Shown: piece by piece, positions 58,700 through 64,000 of the stretch | How the letters are laid out: every line of letters starts with the position of its first letter | Numbering within the stretch: position 1 is the stretch's first letter | NCBI GenBank assembly: GCA_021442155.1 | Contig: CM038216.1 | Location: 157,279,983 to 157,343,982, forward strand | Length of the DNA stretch: 64,000 nucleotides | DNA from: Cymbidium sinense | Taxonomy: Eukaryota; Streptophyta; Magnoliopsida; Asparagales; Orchidaceae | Direction of reading: 5' to 3' | Notes under the pieces: generated by a model | Told to the model about the DNA's origin: nothing | Database searches by the model: none | Seen by the model: the letters and a program-made list of their open reading frames with translations, nothing else | Made by a program: the position numbers and the translations under genes

Positions 58700-59480
58700 T
58701 GGTTGTAAAAATCTTCTCACAATCTAGGGTCCATTCAAATCTCTTCTCCCCCTTACAAAAATTAAAGAATGGTGAGCATCACTCTTTGACCGTAGAAATA
58801 AATCTATTTAGTTCTACTACTCACTCTATTAGCCACTGCATTTTCTTTACTCTCATGGGTGGTGTCATCTTGAGTATGGCCTTTCCATTGTTGAGGTTTA
58901 CCTTGATTCCTTCAGGGGTGATGAGGAATCCCAATAAATTCCTTGATCCCACATCAAAAGTACATTTTAAAGAATTAAAGTGTATGTTATTCCTTTTTAG
59001 GGTGGCGAACATCTCCTTAAGGTCTTAGATGTGTTACATTGGAGACATACTTTGGACTAGCAAGCCTTCAACATAGACTTCCACATTCATCCCTTCTTCT
59101 TTTTTGTTCTCTGAACACTTGATCGACCAACCTCTGATAGGTCACCCCTATGATCTTGAGCCTGAAGGGCATAACTCTATAATAGTATAATTCTTTTTCA
59201 ATAATGAATGTTGCCATATCTGAGTCTACGGAATGCATTTGTATTTAATGGTACCCTGAGATCGCATCTAGGAAACTCATCACTGAATAGCCCATAATCA
59301 AGTCAACATGAATGTCTGTGTAAGAGAGGGGATACACATCTTTAATACATACCAAGTTCAAATTAGTGAAGTTAACACATATTATGTACTTATCGCTCAA
59401 CTTTTGTGCCGTAAGAACATTTAATATCCATTCTAGGTATTGTACTTCTTTAATGAATTTTGCTTCGAGCAACTTGGTTG
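58700..59480 (-). pseudogene. Reverse transcriptase remnant of Tat element 2 (catalytic box changed)
   Basis: 59472-59245 on the minus strand encodes LLEAKFIKEVQYLEW in part (seen as MLEAKFIKEV), then CVNFTNLNLVC and SFLDAISGYH, standard RT palm blocks. The catalytic box that usually reads YVDD is YVEG at 59075-59064, so it is inactive. 59012-58821 continues with MFATLKRNNIHFNSLKCTFDV, GFLITPEGIKVN and a PPMRVKKMQWL block. It is clearly diverged from Tat element 1 RT, so the two elements belong to different families. Confidence 0.85.
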
Positions 59481-59689
59481 CCTCTACATAGAAAGGCTAG
59501 ACAAGTAGGGATGTTGTCCTCATCTTCTGATTAATGGATTGTGCTTCTTTGCAGATATTAAAGTGGTGGCAAGCAACATTGATGTTGATTCCTAACATCT
59601 CGATGGTAGTCAAAGCATATACATTAAGGTTTTTTAAAAACATCTAAGCAAGTTCTTTTTTATACTTGGGGTTAAAACTTAAGGTGATC

Positions 59690-60054
59690 TTTAGAACTCA
59701 CTTTGGGTCTTGCTTGGTGAAAATTTCTCCTATTTCATCGAGAACTTCAATCCCAACTCTTATGGTCTCTAATTGTAGTACTTGATGTTTATTACCAAAT
59801 TTGCCAACTACTTTTAAGTAACAGACTCGAGACTGGTTGATATTTTCTTTTATAGTGATCTCCTTACCTCTAACAGTAATTTGATGGCTATATAGAAGGT
59901 TGATACCATTGCTTGAAAGTGTTGAGTAGAGGTTGATCAAAGATGGCATTATAGGTGGTTGGAGCCTCCACTATGACAAAGTCAACCACAGCCATGAACA
60001 ACTTCCTCCCATCCCCTAGGACATGATGAGGGTGATTGCCCCTTCAATTTCTCT
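59690..60054 (-). pseudogene. Protease end and linker of Tat element 2
   Basis: The minus-strand frame 59949-59698 reads MPSLINLYSTLSSNGINLLY, ITVRGKEITI, then LQLETIRVGIEVLDEIGE. This is the stretch between protease and RT in Tat polyproteins (TYNAI..RP.LN, then a charged linker). Just upstream FMAVVDFVIVEAPTTYNAIF is readable near 59990-59940. The piece ends where the CACTA element begins at 60055, so gag and the 5' LTR of this element lie beyond the CACTA insertion, outside the window. Confidence 0.7.
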
Positions 60055-60067
60055 TACTACAAGAAAA
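60055..60067. repeat. Terminal inverted repeat of CACTA element (left)
   Basis: TACTACAAGAAAA; the first base is T instead of the usual C. The matching right end is outside the window. Confidence 0.75.
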
Positions 60068-60090
60068 TTTTAGATTTCTAGTGGAACAGT

Positions 60091-60480
60091 CCATTAAAAA
60101 TCAACCAAAATTCATTAGTAATATGAATTTCTGATGAATTATACACTGATCATAAAATCTTAGTTGGAAATAATTTTCAGCAGACAAAAAATCCAATGGA
60201 AAATAGTTCCCAACATATTTTTGATCGTTTTTCAGCTGGAAAGTATTTTAAGAAGAACCGGTAAAAAGACCATCTAAAAATGCTGCTAGAATATTGAATT
60301 GGTTGAAAAAAAATTATAGTTAATTCTAGAGGTATTTTTAGCAGGCTAGGCCATCAAAAATTCTTGGCGAAAATAGTTTGCCAGAAAGTCCATCGAAAAA
60401 ATTTGTGTCAAAAATTTCTTGTCATCGGTAACTTGCCAATGCCCCGTATCAAGTTTACCGATAAAAAATCCATCAAAAGT
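60091..60480. repeat. Subterminal CCATC(A/G)AAAA repeats of CACTA element
   Basis: Related words start at 60091 (CCATTAAAAATC), 60193 (CCAATGGAAAAT), 60270 (CCATCTAAAAATG), 60351 (CCATCAAAAATTC), 60390 (CCATCGAAAAAAT) and 60470 (CCATCAAAAGTC). CACTA elements carry such short subterminal repeats as binding sites for their TNPA-type protein. No gene lies between here and 60775; that gap is AT-rich. Confidence 0.65.
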
Positions 60481-60774
60481 CTGCCAAAAACTAATACATA
60501 AGTGAAAAAAAAAAACATGAGCTTTACATATGCTCTGATTTTTACATATGCAGAAGAATTATAAAATAACCTCATAATTTTCTTATAACTAATTCTAGCT
60601 CAGCATTCATATAAGACCAATAAATAGCTAATTTTAAATATTTCCTTCATCCTAGTACATTGAAATATATTAAAATGAAATAATAGTTTCAAAATATTTA
60701 AATGAAATAATTTGAAATATCAACATCTCAACAAATTATTTATAAATAAAATAAAGTATAAATGAGACTTAATC

Positions 60775-62010
60775 CTCATCAATCTATTTGTCATCATCCT
60801 CCTCCTCCTCCTCTGCCTCCACTACTTGCTACTTTCCCTTGTGGCAGTCTCTACACATCTTCTCCATTCTAGCCTCCATTACAGTCATCTAGGATTCCAT
60901 CTAAGCAGCTATCATTGCTTTTATCTCCTCGTCTATCGCAGTGATATGCCTTTGAACTATCTCATCAATCGATGGACTACTCATTCTAGAGAACAAATGG
61001 TGTGCATCATATGCTAACCTTTGTGAGCATACATTGTAAATCTACCCCCATCAACTTTCTTCTAATAGCCTCTTTTCATATGTCATACTTTGATTGCTCT
61101 AACTATCAACTAGAACTTCTTGCATCAATGGAGCCTTGACTAGCAACTTTCTTTAGCCTCATGCAGTCATCCCACAAACAAGTTGAATGTGCATTAAATA
61201 GAATAGATTGTCAATTGAGTTATAATTTAAAAAAATTAAGAGTTAACTTATGTATGCTCTCCATGACCGAACATCAACCCACAATTGGTAAGCTTATACT
61301 GATGTATTATATTATGTAATTCAGCATCAGTCAGCTCTCGTCCAAGAAATTTATCCTATAAACATCTCAATGAAATTAATTAAATGTGATAATAAGTTCA
61401 ATTAATTCAAGTAATAAATAGCTTACCATCCTTCATCTGTAATTAGTGTGTGGCATTGTGGAACTGAACCTTTAGTATATAAAGAGGTGCCCATGCCCCC
61501 ATAATCAGAAGCTCAAATTTGCTTTATCTGCTCTCTCTCTCTCTATCTCTCTATCTCTCTCTCTCTCTCTCTATAATAAAAATAATTTAGAGAGGCCTAT
61601 ACTCTACAAAGGTCAGTCCACACATCCTCTCCAATCCAAAGAGTTCTTTGCCTAGACATGTATGTGTCTGTGAATGTATCTTGTAAGCGAGTAGTGCCTT
61701 TAGACTCAAAATTTCTTTTGATTTTTTAGATGTCCTCTGGCAGCCAGCTGAAATCCTTCTATAACATAAAATAAACTAATATTAATTAGTAATGCTTTAA
61801 GATAAACTAATGCAATTAAAATTTATAAATAGTTATTATAATACCTCAAATTCCCTAAATCACATGTCCCAAACCTCAATTGGGACCTTCTTCCATGAAA
61901 CATTTGGAGCATCATATTTGCTACTTATTATATCTCTAATTTTATGTATAGCTTCCCTAGATGGATTGAACCTAAAAATTATAATTAAGATTAGAAGTAC
62001 AATATGTCAA
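60775..62010 (-). pseudogene. PTTA/En-Spm (Transposase_24-like) gene of CACTA element
   Basis: This is the second CACTA gene, presumably the subterminal-repeat binding protein. Minus-strand pieces in order: REAIHKIRDIISSKYDAPNVSW near 61970-61895, PIEVWDM and FREFE, KDFSWLPEDI near 61755, RQRTLWIGEDVW near 61655. Then come MGTSLY near 61500, KFLGRELTDAELHN near 61360-61315, LTNCGLMFGHGEHT, and AHSTCLWDDCMRLKKVASQGSIDA near 61195-61115. The C-terminal part has HITAIDEEIKAMIA, MEARMEKMCRDC and an acidic EEEEEDDDK before a stop near 60777. Gaps between pieces may be introns; a (CT)-rich run lies at 61512-61572. A few stops suggest decay. Confidence 0.7.
61512..61572. repeat. (CT)n / (CTAT) microsatellite
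   Basis: CT units with a few TATCT interruptions, probably in an intron of the PTTA-like gene. Confidence 0.9.
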
Positions 62011-62449
62011 AAGTAAAACTTTAAAAATATGATTATGTGTTGCCTTCCGGCTCAATAAAAATGTGTGTCATTAACGGCTCAATGAGCGTACAAGTATCAT
62101 GCAGATCAGGTGGCGTATGTTAAAACTTGGGCTCCATAGAACCTATGTGTTTTTGATATGGAAAGATTGGGTAATGTCTACATGCTCTAGAGAATGATAG
62201 GCATGTGTACCAGCTAATCCAGAATTCTAAGGTGGCAAGATCAAAATGGAGATCAAGATAGTGATTGTGGTGGTAGACTAAATAATGAGTCGGGACACAA
62301 CCTTCTTCTTTCACTTAAAAATTCTTATAAATGATCATCATGGAGCATCATCATCACCACCTGATACTATCTGTAAGTAAAATAAAATAAAATAATTAGA
62401 TCAATCATAAATAAGTGTACTTAAAGAACTTAATAGGAATAGTAGAAAT

Positions 62450-62665
62450 TTATAATGTGAATTGCAATATGTAGGTATAGCATATAAGAAAAAGCATGTA
62501 AAAAAGATAGAATATGAATTGCAGTATGCAAGTACATTATATAAAAAATATGTAAAAAGAATAATATGTGAATTGCATTATGTAGGTATAGTATATAAAA
62601 AAGCATATAAAAAGGACAGTATGTGAACTGTAGTATATAGGTACAGTGTATGAAAAACATTTTTT
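62450..62665 (-). repeat. Four tandem copies of a ~55-bp repeat inside CACTA element
   Basis: Units start near 62453, 62510, 62562 and 62617. Each has TGTGAATTGCA (or AACTG), then TATGTAGGTA and TATAAAAAA, then AAAAAG. On the minus strand they translate to a repeating FYxLYLHxAIH pattern, a chance product of the repeat. They lie between the two CACTA genes. Confidence 0.85.
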
Positions 62666-62829
62666 GCATAGTTAAAGTATGTTAAAAAGATAATATGTAA
62701 CTCTAGAATATTATTTTTAAGGCATGTCTATAAAAAAAATATGCAAGTACCTTTAATGCATGTGTTAAGTCTTCTACTCTGATGAATCAAAATAAATAGA
62801 ATTAATAGTGTCATGTTCATCATCATCCT

Positions 62830-63918
62830 CATTGCTCTCATCTTCTGACTGAATAACATCCTAATAATTAACATTAATATCAATAAAGCTCACAACTACT
62901 TCTACATCATCAACTGGAAGTTTAAAACCCACCATCTCATCCTCTTGATGAGCAAGTTCAATAGTGTTTTTAACTTCCACGCTTGCTCTAGGTTTGATTT
63001 TAATTATCACAACCCATTCCATTTTATCTCTTATTCTTCTTGGATATCTTAGGCAATACACTTGAGTGGCTTGATTCACATGAATAAATGGATCATACGT
63101 AACATATTTTCTAATCAATTTTACTTTAGTAATTCTATATGACTTATGCTTCCTTAATTTTTTATTGCATATAGGATCAAACCAATCATAATCGAATAGA
63201 ATGACATTCCTCTCATTTCATCTAGGATACTGTAACTGCACTTCTTGTAGAACTCCATAATAATCTATCTTATCATCTGAATGTGTGTTTCCTTGAATAC
63301 AAATATCAAAGTTTTATATTTTTTTTCTGACTAAGAACTTATTTAAAATTTATAACAATTGATATTATAAATCTACCACATATTTATAATTCTTTTGGAC
63401 CCAAACTAGGTTAAATCTTTACTCCATTTCCCCAATCATGAACCTATAACATTAAGAAGAATAAAAATATTATGCAATTAACTTAGAAAATATATTAAGG
63501 TCTTAGTGATGATTGCTCACATGTAATCTAAATCATGTTGGAAATTTATCTTTAAACTTCTTATTATTAGTGATAGTGTCATCTAAGTTCAATGAGTTCA
63601 TGAATAACCTGAACTCAATATTTAAATTAACATAATTAGGTAAATACTATGTTTGATTAGAAATAAAAATGGGATATTATGGCATTGTCGTGCTTACTTA
63701 AGAAAATATTGAACTTCATCATAGTTTATATGAACATTAACTATCACTGTCCCAAGCTCCTTGTCATTTAGATATCTCAATGTGCTTCTTCCCAATGTTT
63801 TTTTAGATTCTTGGAAAATAGATAACACATTCTCTGAAGATCCAACATTATCAACATTATCTATATGTGCATGTGCCTCAAAGTAGTAAGAGTAGAAATT
63901 TATAGTCCCTTGGGCCAA
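62830..63918 (-). pseudogene. TNP2-type transposase, C-terminal part (DUF4216-like)
   Basis: TNP2-type proteins catalyse excision of CACTA elements. The minus-strand frame 63918-63694 reads GTINFYSYYFEAHA, then ENVLSIFQESKKTLGR and STLRYLNDKELG, matching the region just before DUF4216. Further on, IQGNTHSDDKIDYYGVLQEV (about 63300-63240), NERNVILFDYDWFDP and then KYVTYDPFIHVNQATQVYCL and WVVIIKIKPRASVEV (63118-62960) match DUF4216. The tail is acidic (EDEMVGFKLPVDDVEVVVSF). The 63420-63690 gap may be an intron. A stop near 63220 suggests decay. The catalytic N-terminal part is outside the window. Confidence 0.78.
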
Positions 63919-64000
63919 AGTAAGCTACACATATTGAGCCTTTGGGATTTATTTTATTCTTCATAATTCTTTTAGTTTATTCAATAATCTACATGAATTT

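Larger units (their letters stand above)
60055..64000 (-). mobile_element. CACTA (En/Spm-type) transposon, left end
   Basis: The element begins with TACTACAAGAAAA at 60055, one base different from the typical CACTACAAGAAA end. It carries subterminal repeats (60091-60480) and two genes on the minus strand: a PTTA/En-Spm-like gene and, upstream, the C-terminal part of a TNP2-type transposase. The other end lies past 64000, so the 3-bp target duplication (TCT at 60052-60054 on this side) cannot be checked. It sits inside Tat element 2. Confidence 0.85.

Noticed and set aside
58699..59028. Plus-strand frame of 109 codons
   Set aside because: Shadow of the RT remnant on the minus strand.
62430..62669. 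79-codon minus-strand frame with a periodic protein sequence
   Set aside because: The periodicity comes from a 55-bp tandem repeat; no coding evidence.

Overview
This window looks like a transposon-rich, AT-rich stretch of a seed-plant nuclear genome, most likely an angiosperm. The evidence is Ty3/Gypsy retrotransposons of the Tat lineage and of the chromovirus type, a plant L1-type LINE and a CACTA transposon carrying plant transposase domains. I see no intact host gene, rRNA, tRNA or CRISPR array. Nearly every coding segment is broken by stops and frameshifts, so this is old, nested repeat DNA. The species cannot be decided from it; a large-genome monocot is possible but unproven.

Layout. 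1-5222: part of a divergent long Tat-type LTR (copy A). 5223-17215: interior of a Tat-lineage element read on the minus strand. From its 5' end it runs PBS near 17200, a long leader with about 20 tandem hairpins (15102-16677), an ORF1-like segment (about 15025-13700), gag (13600-11500), protease (11490-10440), RT (9600-8640), two RNase H-like regions (8640-7600), integrase (7500-6360), then tandem repeats (6246-5330). 17216-24787: its 7.57-kb 5' LTR (copy B). 24800-28900: a decayed minus-strand LINE. 28900-30408: low-complexity debris.

30409-43375: a plus-strand chromovirus with 360-bp LTRs. Its protease gene is split by a 7.67-kb solo LTR (copy C, 31922-39591) of the same long-LTR family as copy B, flanked by a near-perfect 5-bp target duplication. 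43376-52500: mostly unassigned AT-rich DNA with a few coding-like relics. 52548-60054: a second minus-strand Tat element (protease linker, RT, RNase H, integrase, tandem repeats) with an accessory gene on the opposite strand at 52548-55441. 60055-64000: the left end of a minus-strand CACTA transposon, inserted in the second Tat element and running off the window.

The most striking structure is the hairpin array in the first Tat leader. Its loop is conserved while the stem sequence changes on both sides together, which suggests maintained RNA (or cruciform) structure. Other notable points are the very long LTRs with dense W-box motifs next to a candidate TATA box, a 224-bp near-perfect inverted duplication inside the antisense accessory gene, and tandem-repeat families in the 3' regions of both Tat elements.
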